A stretch of 64,000 nt of DNA from CAYWKU01 sp964459325 (GTDB lineage: Bacteria; RBG-13-61-14; CAYWKU01): the NCBI GenBank assembly GCA_964459325.1, contig CAYWKU010000007.1, forward strand, positions 1 to 64,000, given 5' to 3'. How positions within the stretch are numbered: position 1 is the first letter of the stretch; every line of letters begins with the position of its first letter. A program made the translations under genes and the position numbers. The notes below the pieces were generated by a model. That model did not search any database and was not told the origin of the DNA. It was given only the letters and a program-made list of their open reading frames with translations. Positions 42,896-50,206 of the stretch are shown here, in pieces.

Positions 42896-43060
42896 CCAAG
42901 ATTCCCGGATAAGGATAAAGTTTTGCTTCACACCTTGACCGCTCCCGGGGGTTTCATGAAATATGCTCGGCGCCCGGAAGGTGATAGCCTGTCTCAGGTT
43001 TTTCGCCCGCCATAAGCGGCCCTGCGGTCAAGGTGCGCTACCCTTAATAGGGAATCTTGG
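42896..43060 (+). repeat. Dispersed nested inverted-repeat element, copy B
   Basis: The ends CCAAGATTCCC and GGGAATCTTGG are a perfect 11-bp terminal inverted repeat. The inner stem is CACCTTGACCGC (42931-42942) with GCGGTCAAGGTG (43024-43035). The blocks CTCCCGGGGGTTTCATGAAA and CTCAGGTTTTTCGCCC are shared with copy C at 47440. A degenerate end fragment (CCGAGACTCCCGGTTAAG) follows at 43069. The gap 42838-43216 is otherwise noncoding. Confidence 0.85.
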
Positions 43061-43099
43061 TTGCCTTACCGAGACTCCCGGTTAAGCGGCCCGGCCTTT

Positions 43100-43119
43100 G
43101 ACGGACAAGAATGTCCGTC
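43100..43119. repeat. Perfect 8-4-8 hairpin upstream of the acyl-CoA synthetase alpha-like gene
   Basis: GACGGACA-AGAA-TGTCCGTC, about 100 bp before the start of the acyl-CoA synthetase alpha-like gene. It could be an operator or another short palindromic repeat. Confidence 0.5.
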
Positions 43120-43216
43120 CTCCGGTCAGTTGAAATGCACCTTCGTTATTGCCCGAGCCCGATTCATCGGTTAAAATGCTCTAATTGTGGAGGGGTAAAG
43201 GAGCTATGAGCCCGGG

Positions 43217-44620
43217 ATGGATACTTTTTTCAACCCCGCCGGAGTGGTGGTATTCGGAGTAAGCGACCGGCCCGGCAACCTAGGCAAAGGCGTACTCGCC
43301 AATCTCGAACAATTCGGTTGGAAAGGCAAGCGCTGGGGAGTGGGCCGCAAAAAGGTGGAGGTCTACGGAACACCGGTTTATACATCGCTTGACGAAGTGC
43401 CCGGCCCCGTTGACGTGGCGGTGGTACTGACACCCGCTCCCACCGTCCCGGATATATTCGAGGAATGCGGTAAAAGGGGTATCAGGCGGATAATAGTGGA
43501 GAGCTCAGGCTTCGGGGAATGGTCCGATGAAACACGTCGCCTGGAGGCGCGCATGACCGATGCCTGCCGCCTTTACGGGATAAGATTTATCGGCCCCAAC
43601 TGCATCGGTACCGCCAACCTGCCGGTTGGACTGCTCCTTAACTTCGGGCAGCGCGGGAATTTCGCCCACGCCGGGGATGTGAGCGTTATCAGCCAGTCCG
43701 GCGGCGTCTTCGCGTGGTTTGCGGGTATCGCATCGGACGAGGGCAGGGGAATAAACAAGGGAGTGAGCGTGGGCAACAAGGTTGACGTGGACGAATCGGA
43801 CATACTCGATTACCTCGCTGCAGATTCGGGCACAGGGACTATTGTGATGTACCTGGAGGATATTCGCGACGGTGAAAGGTTCATCGAAGCCGTCCGTCGG
43901 TGCCCCAAGCCGATAGTGGCGCTGAAGGCCAACTGCTTTCCCGACAGTGGCGCCATAGCTTCCAGCCATACCTCCGCCATGGCGGGGAACGAGGAGGTGA
44001 CGGACGCCGCTTTGAAGCAGGCCGGGGTGCACAGGGTGAAGACGGTTCCGGAACTGGCGGCTGCGCTGAAGGGCTTTGCCATGCCGCCCATGAAGGGAAA
44101 CAACCTGGCCATTATCAGCCGCTCGGGCGGGCATGCAGTCATCGCCGCCGACAGGGCGGCTTATCACGGCTTCAACTTCGTTAAATTCAGCGATGATACG
44201 ATGAAAAAAATAGAAAAAATCGCCCCCACTACCCGCATAGTGAGGCAAAATCCACTGGATATCGGCGACGTATTCAACATAAACGTTTACCCGGCCATCG
44301 CCGAAGCGGTCATGAACGACCCGGGCGTGGACGGGGTGGCTTTTATTCACACTTTTCCTTCGAAAATGGAAGTGGAGCCTTCGCGCAAGATACTCGGGGA
44401 GCTTATCGAAATGTCGGCGGCATACGATAAGCCGCTGGCGTTGAGCTTTGTCGCCCGGGCTTCGCTGATACAGGAATTCAAGCTGAGCTTCGGGCATCCC
44501 ATATTTTATCAGCCGGAGAACGCCCTGGATGCGCTCGCGGCAACACACGACTGGCATGCTCGGCGGAGAAATATGCAGGCTGAAATCGGGTCGGAAATTC
44601 CGGCCGGCAAAACGCGGTAA
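43217..44620 (+). CDS. ADP-forming acyl/acetyl-CoA synthetase alpha-subunit-like CoA-binding protein
   Basis: A 467-residue protein with the three domains of the NDP-forming acyl-CoA synthetase alpha subunit: a CoA-binding Rossmann domain (GVSDRPGNLGKGVLANL), a succinyl-CoA-ligase-like flavodoxin domain (GPNCIGTANLP, ISQSGGVFAWFAGIASDEG) with the phosphorylated His in SSHTSAMAGNEEV near residue 257, and a third domain with ISRSGGHAVIAAD. These enzymes make ATP from acyl-CoA in anaerobes or, in reverse, activate acids. The ATP-grasp beta subunit is not adjacent, so it must be encoded elsewhere. AGGAG lies about 13 bases before the ATG; an out-of-frame ATG at 43206 opens only a short frame. Confidence 0.88.
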   Translation: MDTFFNPAGVVVFGVSDRPGNLGKGVLANLEQFGWKGKRWGVGRKKVEVYGTPVYTSLDEVPGPVDVAVVLTPAPTVPDIFEECGKRGIRRIIVESSGFGEWSDETRRLEARMTDACRLYGIRFIGPNCIGTANLPVGLLLNFGQRGNFAHAGDVSVISQSGGVFAWFAGIASDEGRGINKGVSVGNKVDVDESDILDYLAADSGTGTIVMYLEDIRDGERFIEAVRRCPKPIVALKANCFPDSGAIASSHTSAMAGNEEVTDAALKQAGVHRVKTVPELAAALKGFAMPPMKGNNLAIISRSGGHAVIAADRAAYHGFNFVKFSDDTMKKIEKIAPTTRIVRQNPLDIGDVFNINVYPAIAEAVMNDPGVDGVAFIHTFPSKMEVEPSRKILGELIEMSAAYDKPLALSFVARASLIQEFKLSFGHPIFYQPENALDALAATHDWHARRRNMQAEIGSEIPAGKTR

Positions 44621-44629
44621 AACACCGCG
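44613..44629. terminator. Convergent hairpin between the acyl-CoA synthetase alpha-like and MBL genes
   Basis: CGCGGT-AAAAC-ACCGCG spans the stop codon of the plus-strand gene and ends 7 bp before the minus-strand stop. It may serve both as a bidirectional terminator, though T-runs are short. Confidence 0.4.
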
Positions 44630-44635
44630 GAATAG

Positions 44636-45550
44636 CTACTTTACCTTGACGTAGCGGTCACCTTCCTTTTTGACTATTCCCTTTTCCATGAGCTTTTCTA
44701 AATGTTTGAGCATGGTGGATTCTTCGGCGAAGTCGTAGAACTGGTGCGGCTCCCTCGGTTTAAGGAATACAATCCTGTGGTCGACTATCTCCTCGAGGGT
44801 TCTGGGCTCGGCGAGAAAGTCCAATAACTTGCTTTCGCGCTGGTTGATTACGTCCAGGTATTGGTCCCACCTGTCCCGGAGGTCTCCTTCCAGCACTCCT
44901 TCTTCGTGGGCGGTGACTTTCCATCGGGCGGGATGGTCTCTGACCTTTCCGACAGACTCGATGAATGCGTCCAGCTCGCTGTAGCGGTCTCCGTACCACG
45001 GCCCGAAGGGGGTCAAGTCCATGTCCGCCAGGAACAGCACATCCGGCTCCTTCAGGTAAAAGCAGCAATGCCCGGCGCTGTGCCCCGGAGTGTGTATCAC
45101 TTCAACGTGCAGGTCGCCGAAGTCAAGCACCTGCCCGTCTTCCAATTCCATGTCCGGCGGGCGTGGGGTGTACTTGTAGAAATCCCTCAAAAGCTCCCTG
45201 AGCCAGCTTATAGCTTCCTCCGATTCGAGGCCGTAATAATGGATAAAGGTCTCCTCGTCGGCCAGCGCGGGGGCGTCGAGCTTGTGAATGTAGCGCTCGG
45301 CTTCACCGAAAAGGTGAGCGAAGGTGAAGTGGTCTTCGTGGAAGTGGCTCAAAAGGATTACATCCACGCCGCCCTCGTCGGCTATCCGGCGCAGGGTTTC
45401 CTCGTCCGATGCCGGGTCTATAATGACCCGGGTTTCTCCCTTCCAGAAGAGGCTGTGGCAGTAGGGCATTCTTCCCCGGTTGGGGCCGGGTATGAACTTG
45501 AGTTTTCCCCACTCGACCGGCTCGGGCTGCTTTTTCCGGCTTTTGCTCAT
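44636..45550 (-). CDS. Metallo-beta-lactamase fold hydrolase
   Basis: A 304-residue MBL-fold protein. Metal ligands: LSHFHEDHF (HxHxDH) near residue 76, HTPGHSAGH near 155, LADMDLTPFGP and TAHEEG. The C-terminal 60 residues (LEEIVDHRIVFLKPREP ... LEKLMEKGIVKKEGDRY) look like a winged-helix tail, as in glyoxalase II-like/SoxH-like or RNA-processing MBL families. The start ATG overlaps the stop of the upstream radical SAM gene as ATGA, so the two are translationally coupled. The substrate is unknown. Confidence 0.87.
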   Translation of the reverse strand: MSKSRKKQPEPVEWGKLKFIPGPNRGRMPYCHSLFWKGETRVIIDPASDEETLRRIADEGGVDVILLSHFHEDHFTFAHLFGEAERYIHKLDAPALADEETFIHYYGLESEEAISWLRELLRDFYKYTPRPPDMELEDGQVLDFGDLHVEVIHTPGHSAGHCCFYLKEPDVLFLADMDLTPFGPWYGDRYSELDAFIESVGKVRDHPARWKVTAHEEGVLEGDLRDRWDQYLDVINQRESKLLDFLAEPRTLEEIVDHRIVFLKPREPHQFYDFAEESTMLKHLEKLMEKGIVKKEGDRYVKVK

Positions 45551-47346
45551 CCGGGCTTCTCCACTATGACCGGGTTTGCCCATCCGGCTGTATTGAAATC
45601 ACTTTCCGAATCGTCCTTCATTTTCGTCACCAGCTCCAACCGGACAGTTTTGCCCGCGAATTCTTCCAGCTCCGCGCTCACATCCAACCATCCCCTGTCG
45701 GCGGGGTTGTTTTTCGGGTCTATATGCCGGGAGAGTAAAAGTTTGGGTTTGCCTTTGCGAAGGAGACCCTTGCGCTGGGCGTAAAGCTCGAAAACAGGCC
45801 CTTTGCCGCGAGCCTTGTCCCAAACCTGCCCATGCATCGCCACCGAGGCCTCGAACCGGCTGCCGGCGGGTATTTTAAGTTCGTAGGCTATGCGCGAAGG
45901 GGGATGCTCCTGGAGCGTTTTGCGGGAGTCTTCGTCCATCGTAAAATAAGTAACCTGCACGTAGCCCTCGACCGGCCGGTCAACACGGGCCTGGGCGAGC
46001 ATGTCCGCCAGGTCGTAATGAATTTTGCGCCCTTTGTACTTCTGGGAGGTTCGGATTTTGTCCGTAATTTCTTCGTTCAGCTTTACGAACTCCCGGTGAA
46101 GCCGCTTCAGTTGCTCATGGCTCATGGTGGGAAGATTGAGCGGGGTGTCGGGAACGAAATACCCGTCGGGGCTTTCGGCTCCCTCGGGCAGATAGCCTTT
46201 CTCCAGGCATTCCTCCCACAACTCGGTGGCCGGGTAGGGGTTGAATATGCTTATCTGCAAGTGGTCGGGTTTCAGGCGGCGGTTAAGCTCCAGGGTGCGC
46301 CGGGCCAGCCCGGGCGTCTCGTCCGGGAACCCCAGCATGTTGAACGACCACGCTTTCAGGTCGAGTTCATGGGCCCGGTCAAAGACCTGCGCCACCTGCT
46401 CGTTGGACATTTTGCGCTTGAGTTTTCTCCGGCGAAACTCTTCATCGCCCTGTTCCACCCCGACCCTTATGGCGTCACATCCGGCTTCCTTAAGCTCCCG
46501 GAGAGTATCCTTGTCCACTGTTTCGACCCGTACGTTGCACCGGAAGGGCAGCGCGAATTCCCTTTTGTATACTTCCAGGAATTTTTTTAGCCAGTCGGGC
46601 TTGAGGGTGAAGATGTCGTCGTTGAAGTCGAGGATTCTGGGCGAATAATGCCCCACCAGCGCTCGAATTTCGCTCAATAGGTTTTCCGGGGAACGGAATC
46701 GAACCCAGCTCCCTTTTCCCTTGTAAAGGCGCCTGAAGGCCGGATTCGAGCAATACGTGCATACGTAAGGGCACCCGCGTCCCGCCAGGAAGGAAAGCAC
46801 TTTCCTGTCCCCTTCCAACAGATGCTCGAGGTCGAAGGATTCCCGGTCGGGGAAGGGGAGGCTATCGAGGTCTTCGGTCAGCGCCCTGACGTCGTTGCGT
46901 ACTATTTCGCCGCTTCTGCGGAGCCACACGTTTGGTATTTTTGAAGGGTCGCGGTCAGCCTCCAGCGCATCCGCCAGCTCCACCACCGCTTCCTCGGCTT
47001 CTCCCACAATAAGATAATCCCAGGTTGGGTGTTCCATGACCTTTTGCGGGGTCAGTGTAGCGTGAACGCCGCCCACCATCAGCGTCAGACCGGTATCCGT
47101 CTTTATCCATTCTGAGTACCGTTTGGCATACTTGTATTGATTGGTGGCCACGGAAAAACCCACCAACTCGGGTGCGTATGACCGGACGTCCGATATGAGC
47201 TTCTCCCGCTCCACCGGGCAGTCGTAAACAAGAAGGTCGGTTTGATGTCCGGCCCGTTTCAGCGATGCTATCAGGTAAGCTATCCCGTGATGATAGTGAG
47301 GGCTGAGGTAAGTTTCGTGATTCGAGTATATTATGAGTGTTTTCAT
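45547..47346 (-). CDS. Cobalamin-dependent radical SAM protein with C-terminal beta domain
   Basis: A 599-residue class B radical SAM protein. The N-terminal B12-binding domain (about 1-140) contains LVGFSVATNQY and VGGVHATLTPQKV. The radical SAM core has the cluster motif CPYVCTYC near residue 200 and later GVEQGDEEFRRRKLKRKM. An unusual C-terminal domain (about 465-599) is beta-rich, with YFTMDEDSRKTLQEHPPSRI and CERG-free carbohydrate-binding-like strands. Such proteins methylate or rearrange unreactive carbons; this substrate is unknown. It is coupled by ATGA overlap to the MBL gene. The start at 47346 is preferred over an ATG 12 bases upstream because GGAT lies about seven bases before it. 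Confidence 0.85.
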   Translation of the reverse strand: MKTLIIYSNHETYLSPHYHHGIAYLIASLKRAGHQTDLLVYDCPVEREKLISDVRSYAPELVGFSVATNQYKYAKRYSEWIKTDTGLTLMVGGVHATLTPQKVMEHPTWDYLIVGEAEEAVVELADALEADRDPSKIPNVWLRRSGEIVRNDVRALTEDLDSLPFPDRESFDLEHLLEGDRKVLSFLAGRGCPYVCTYCSNPAFRRLYKGKGSWVRFRSPENLLSEIRALVGHYSPRILDFNDDIFTLKPDWLKKFLEVYKREFALPFRCNVRVETVDKDTLRELKEAGCDAIRVGVEQGDEEFRRRKLKRKMSNEQVAQVFDRAHELDLKAWSFNMLGFPDETPGLARRTLELNRRLKPDHLQISIFNPYPATELWEECLEKGYLPEGAESPDGYFVPDTPLNLPTMSHEQLKRLHREFVKLNEEITDKIRTSQKYKGRKIHYDLADMLAQARVDRPVEGYVQVTYFTMDEDSRKTLQEHPPSRIAYELKIPAGSRFEASVAMHGQVWDKARGKGPVFELYAQRKGLLRKGKPKLLLSRHIDPKNNPADRGWLDVSAELEEFAGKTVRLELVTKMKDDSESDFNTAGWANPVIVEKPG

Positions 47347-47439
47347 GATGTTATCCATTCAGTATGGAATATGATATGTTTGGCAGCAACCGGATGTGCC
47401 TGTGCACACATCATCCTCGAGCATTGAAAGATACGAGGG

Positions 47440-47609
47440 CAAGATTCCCGGATAAAGAGACGGGTTTGTTCCACACCTTGACCGCTCCCGGGGGTTTCAT
47501 GAAATATGCTCCGCACCACAGTGGTGACAGCCGGCCTCAGGTTTTTCGCCCCTTCCCCCCATAAGCCACCCGGCGGTCAAGGTGTGCTACACTTAACAGG
47601 GAATCTTGG
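47440..47609 (+). repeat. Dispersed nested inverted-repeat element, copy C
   Basis: Ends GCAAGATTCCC and GGGAATCTTGG. Inner perfect 14-bp stem CACACCTTGACCGC (47472-47485) with GCGGTCAAGGTGTG (47573-47586). An internal palindrome CACCAC-A-GTGGTG sits where copy A has TCACC-CGAAA-GGTGA. Same orientation as copy B. It occupies the gap between the radical SAM start and the HAD gene (47347-47685); nothing else is evident there. Confidence 0.85.
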
Positions 47610-47685
47610 CGCCAAGGACCATATCGGGTGGACACCTTCGATGGGGCCGTGCTAGCATATAAAATTCGATAACGGAGCCGGTTAC

Positions 47686-48339
47686 ATGGTTGCAGTTGCT
47701 TTTTTTGATATTGACGGCACGGTGCTTGCCAAAAATTCCGGCCCCCTTTACATGAAGTTTCTGGTTCGGGAGGGTCGGTTGTCCAAGCTGGACCTCATAA
47801 GGGGCTTGTGGTGGTATGTGCTTTATCGCATGAATATGCTCAACTGGGAAAGGATGACCGAGAAGGCGCTGGCCACAACCGAGGGCCAGAGCGAGGATGA
47901 TATGATTCGCCAGTGCAACCGGTGGTTCGAGAGGGATGTAAAACGGCACATCAGGCCGCAGATGGTCGAGTTGATGCAATGGCGCCGGCGGGAGGGGCAC
48001 AAGGTGGTGCTTTTGAGCGCCGCCACTATCTACCTGGCGAGACCTCTCGGTGAACACCTGTGCGTGGACGATTATATCTGCAACCACCTCGAGGTAAAGG
48101 ACGGTGTTTTTACCGGAAAGCTGGTGCGGCCCGCGTGTTACGGGGAAGGCAAGGTGGAGCTGGCGGAGAAATATGCCGCCGAAGAAGGCGTGGCCCTGGA
48201 TTCGTGCTATTTTTACACCGATAGTATCACCGACCTGCCGCTTTTGGAGAAAGTGGGGCATCCGGTCGTGGTAAGTCCGGACCCTCTTTTAAGGCGCGAG
48301 GCTAAAAGGCGGGACTGGCCGATATACGATTACGAGTGA
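47686..48339 (+). CDS. HAD-superfamily subfamily IB hydrolase (SerB-like phosphatase)
   Basis: A 217-residue HAD-IB protein. Motif I is FFDIDGTVL near residue 6, motif II Ser/Thr is in LLSAATIYLARP, motif III Lys is in the YGEGKVEL stretch, and motif IV is FYTDSITDLPLLEKVG. HAD-IB enzymes dephosphorylate phosphoserine or lysophospholipid-type substrates; LYMKFLVREGRLSKLD matches the latter group's helical cap. GGAG lies eight bases before the ATG. It overlaps by 10 bp, tail to tail, with the zinc-repeat gene. Confidence 0.88.
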   Translation: MVAVAFFDIDGTVLAKNSGPLYMKFLVREGRLSKLDLIRGLWWYVLYRMNMLNWERMTEKALATTEGQSEDDMIRQCNRWFERDVKRHIRPQMVELMQWRRREGHKVVLLSAATIYLARPLGEHLCVDDYICNHLEVKDGVFTGKLVRPACYGEGKVELAEKYAAEEGVALDSCYFYTDSITDLPLLEKVGHPVVVSPDPLLRREAKRRDWPIYDYE

Positions 48340-48779
48340 GGACGCCCGAACCGGGTGTTCACTCCTGAGCCTTTTTCGTTCTTGAGCGCTTTCTTGTAGC
48401 AGGATTCGCAAAGTCCGCGGGCGGCGTGGGATTTTTCTTTTCCGCAGGAGGCGCAGGTAATGAGCGGCGGGGTATAATGCTGGCGGTGCATTCGTTTATA
48501 GCAGCTTTCACAAAGGCCGTGGGCGGCGTGTTTTTTCAACTTTCCGCATTGGAAGCACCTGATGCGGGGCGGCTGATAGGTAAGCCTGTATTCTTTGATG
48601 TAGCAGGCCTTGCACAGCCCCCTGGCGCCGCGGGGTTTGAGTTGGCCGCATTGAGAGCAGATTATTTTCTCCGAGTTGCGAAATTGCTGGTATTGGTTCT
48701 TGTAACAAGCTTCGCACAGACCTTTGGCGTAGTGTGGGGCCGTTTTTCCGCATTTGGCACATGTGATTTGCTTTTCCAT
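48330..48779 (-). CDS. Four-repeat Cys2-Cys2 zinc-ribbon protein of unknown function
   Basis: A 149-residue protein made almost wholly of four tandem copies of a 33-35-residue unit C-x2-CG-x7-(A)xGLC-x2-CYK: CAKCGKTAPHYAKGLCEACY, CSQCGQLKPRGARGLCKACY, CFQCGKLKKHAAHGLCESCY and CASCGKEKSHAARGLCESCY. Each unit can hold one zinc. The linkers and units are rich in Lys, Arg, His and Gln, which suits nucleic-acid binding. I do not recognise a named family. The 3' end overlaps the HAD gene by 10 bp on the opposite strand. Confidence 0.8.
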   Translation of the reverse strand: MEKQITCAKCGKTAPHYAKGLCEACYKNQYQQFRNSEKIICSQCGQLKPRGARGLCKACYIKEYRLTYQPPRIRCFQCGKLKKHAAHGLCESCYKRMHRQHYTPPLITCASCGKEKSHAARGLCESCYKKALKNEKGSGVNTRFGRPHS

Positions 48780-48863
48780 TTTCGCCCGGAATTAATTCAA
48801 ATTTTACCAAATAGGATTCAATACGTCAAGGGGTTTTATTCTTGACTATAAGGAGCATAAGTC

Positions 48864-49409
48864 ATGGACATTGATACAGAAGCCTTCATTCATTCCGTCG
48901 CTGTGATACACGGAAACGTGAAAATCGGTTACGGAAGCTCCGTATGGCCGGGAGCCGTTTTCAGGGGCGATTATAATTCGATAGAAGTGGGGCAATACAC
49001 CAGCGTTCAGGATAACGCGGTGGTTCACACTTCGCCCTTTCAGACGGTGAAAATAGGCGATTGGGTCACGGTGGGACACGGTGCGGTCATTCACGGCGCC
49101 CGGGTGGGCGACAATGTCCTGGTGGGCATGAGGTCTGTTATATTGGATGGCGCCGAAATCGGCGACGGCAGCCTGATAGCCGCCGGGGTGGTGATTCCCG
49201 AGGGGAAGAAGATACCTCCCGACTCGTTCGTCAAAGGTTTTCCCATCGAGGTCAAGCCAGCCAAGAAAGGTACCGCCGACCGCAACAAGCTCGGCGCTCT
49301 TACATATTTCCTGCTTTCCCGCAGATACAAGAAGGGTGTGGACACTTTCCCTATGGAAGAGCTTACCGAGGAGATAAAGAAATGGCAGGAGGAGCACGGC
49401 GGTGGCTGA
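48864..49409 (+). CDS. Gamma-class carbonic anhydrase-like hexapeptide-repeat protein
   Basis: A 181-residue left-handed beta-helix protein. Repeats run from HGNVKIGYGSSVWPGAVFRGD to about residue 145. The zinc histidines are placed as in gamma carbonic anhydrases: VVHTSP, VGHGAVIHG. A C-terminal helix packs on the helix. It may hydrate CO2 or only bind metal, as several YrdA/PaaY-type members have low activity. AAGGAG precedes the ATG. The tetrapyrrole methylase gene starts 8 bp inside its 3' end, so they are co-translated. Confidence 0.9.
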   Translation: MDIDTEAFIHSVAVIHGNVKIGYGSSVWPGAVFRGDYNSIEVGQYTSVQDNAVVHTSPFQTVKIGDWVTVGHGAVIHGARVGDNVLVGMRSVILDGAEIGDGSLIAAGVVIPEGKKIPPDSFVKGFPIEVKPAKKGTADRNKLGALTYFLLSRRYKKGVDTFPMEELTEEIKKWQEEHGGG

Positions 49410-50136
49410 GCTTGTTATAGTCGGTGTCGGCCCCGGCCCGGTGGAGCTGCTCACCGTAGAGGCTCGGGAAGCGCTCGAGGGGGCCGAGCGGATTTTTTTC
49501 AGGTACGGGACCCATCCGGTGGCTAAAATGCTCATCGAAGCGGGCAAGGACGTCGTAAGCTTCGAGCGGCTTTATGCCGACGAATCAATGAGTTATGCCG
49601 ACGTGTACAGGCTTATGGTGGAGGCGGTGACCAGGGAAGCCCGGCTGAGAGGCTCCGCCATATTCGCTTTGCCCGGCAATCCTTACGTTTTCGAGAAAAC
49701 TCCCCGGTGGATTAAGGAGGAATTGGAAAAAAGCGCGCCGGAGGTAAAGCTGCGAATCGTCTCGGGCCTGAGCTTCCTGGAGATATTGTATCCAGCGCTT
49801 GGCGCCGACCCCGAAGAGGGGCTTGTGATACTGAACGCGGCCCGCCTGGTTGAGGAGCCGGAGCGGTATCCCTTATTCACCGGACTGGCCTGCCTGATAG
49901 GCCAGGTAGGCCTGCCTGTGGGGGGGCATCCCAGTGGTAAGGAGACGAATTTAAGCGAAATAGCTGCAATTATTGGAAAAAAATATCCCTCCGACCATCC
50001 CGCCATACTGGTCAGATGCCGGGGTTATCCGAATTTCGCCACTGAGAAAGTGGAAACGGTGGTGGGCATGATAGCCGACCAAGGGGATTTCGTGAATAAT
50101 CTCACCAGCCTTTATCTGCCGCCGGTTTCGGGTTGA
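49402..50136 (+). CDS. Tetrapyrrole (corrin/porphyrin) methylase-fold protein, MazG/YabN N-terminal type
   Basis: A 244-residue SAM-dependent methylase-fold protein. It has the GVGPGPVELLTVEAREAL start, FALPGNPYVFEKTP in the middle and GLSFLEILYPALGADP, the pattern seen in the domain fused to MazG in YabN rather than in the cobalamin-pathway CbiF/CbiL enzymes. The MazG pyrophosphatase half is absent. The start is a GTG overlapping the carbonic anhydrase gene by 8 bp. The substrate is unknown. Confidence 0.82.
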   Translation: MAELVIVGVGPGPVELLTVEAREALEGAERIFFRYGTHPVAKMLIEAGKDVVSFERLYADESMSYADVYRLMVEAVTREARLRGSAIFALPGNPYVFEKTPRWIKEELEKSAPEVKLRIVSGLSFLEILYPALGADPEEGLVILNAARLVEEPERYPLFTGLACLIGQVGLPVGGHPSGKETNLSEIAAIIGKKYPSDHPAILVRCRGYPNFATEKVETVVGMIADQGDFVNNLTSLYLPPVSG

Positions 50137-50164
50137 GCCGGCAGGCGCCGCGTGGTAACTTGAA

Positions 50165-50206
50165 TATATAATGGCACAGATATAATGGCACAGATATAAT
50201 GGCACA
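50165..50206 (+). repeat. Three tandem 14-bp repeats carrying the start codon of the next gene
   Basis: ATAATGGCACAGAT is repeated about three times in a row with a 14-bp period. The first two copies each read ATG GCA CAG ATA TAA, with the stop overlapping the next ATG as TAATG. The third copy opens the radical SAM gene at 50199. No conventional Shine-Dalgarno sequence is near the third ATG. Confidence 0.8.

Noticed and set aside
43206..43262. An ATG 11 bases before the acyl-CoA synthetase alpha-like start with better Shine-Dalgarno spacing
   Set aside because: It is out of frame and opens only an 18-codon frame; the CoA-binding domain starts in the frame of the ATG at 43217.
18262..47609. 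CRISPR repeats as an explanation for the three-copy element
   Set aside because: The copies are tens of kilobases apart, occur in both orientations, are 165-170 bp long and have no spacers or cas genes.
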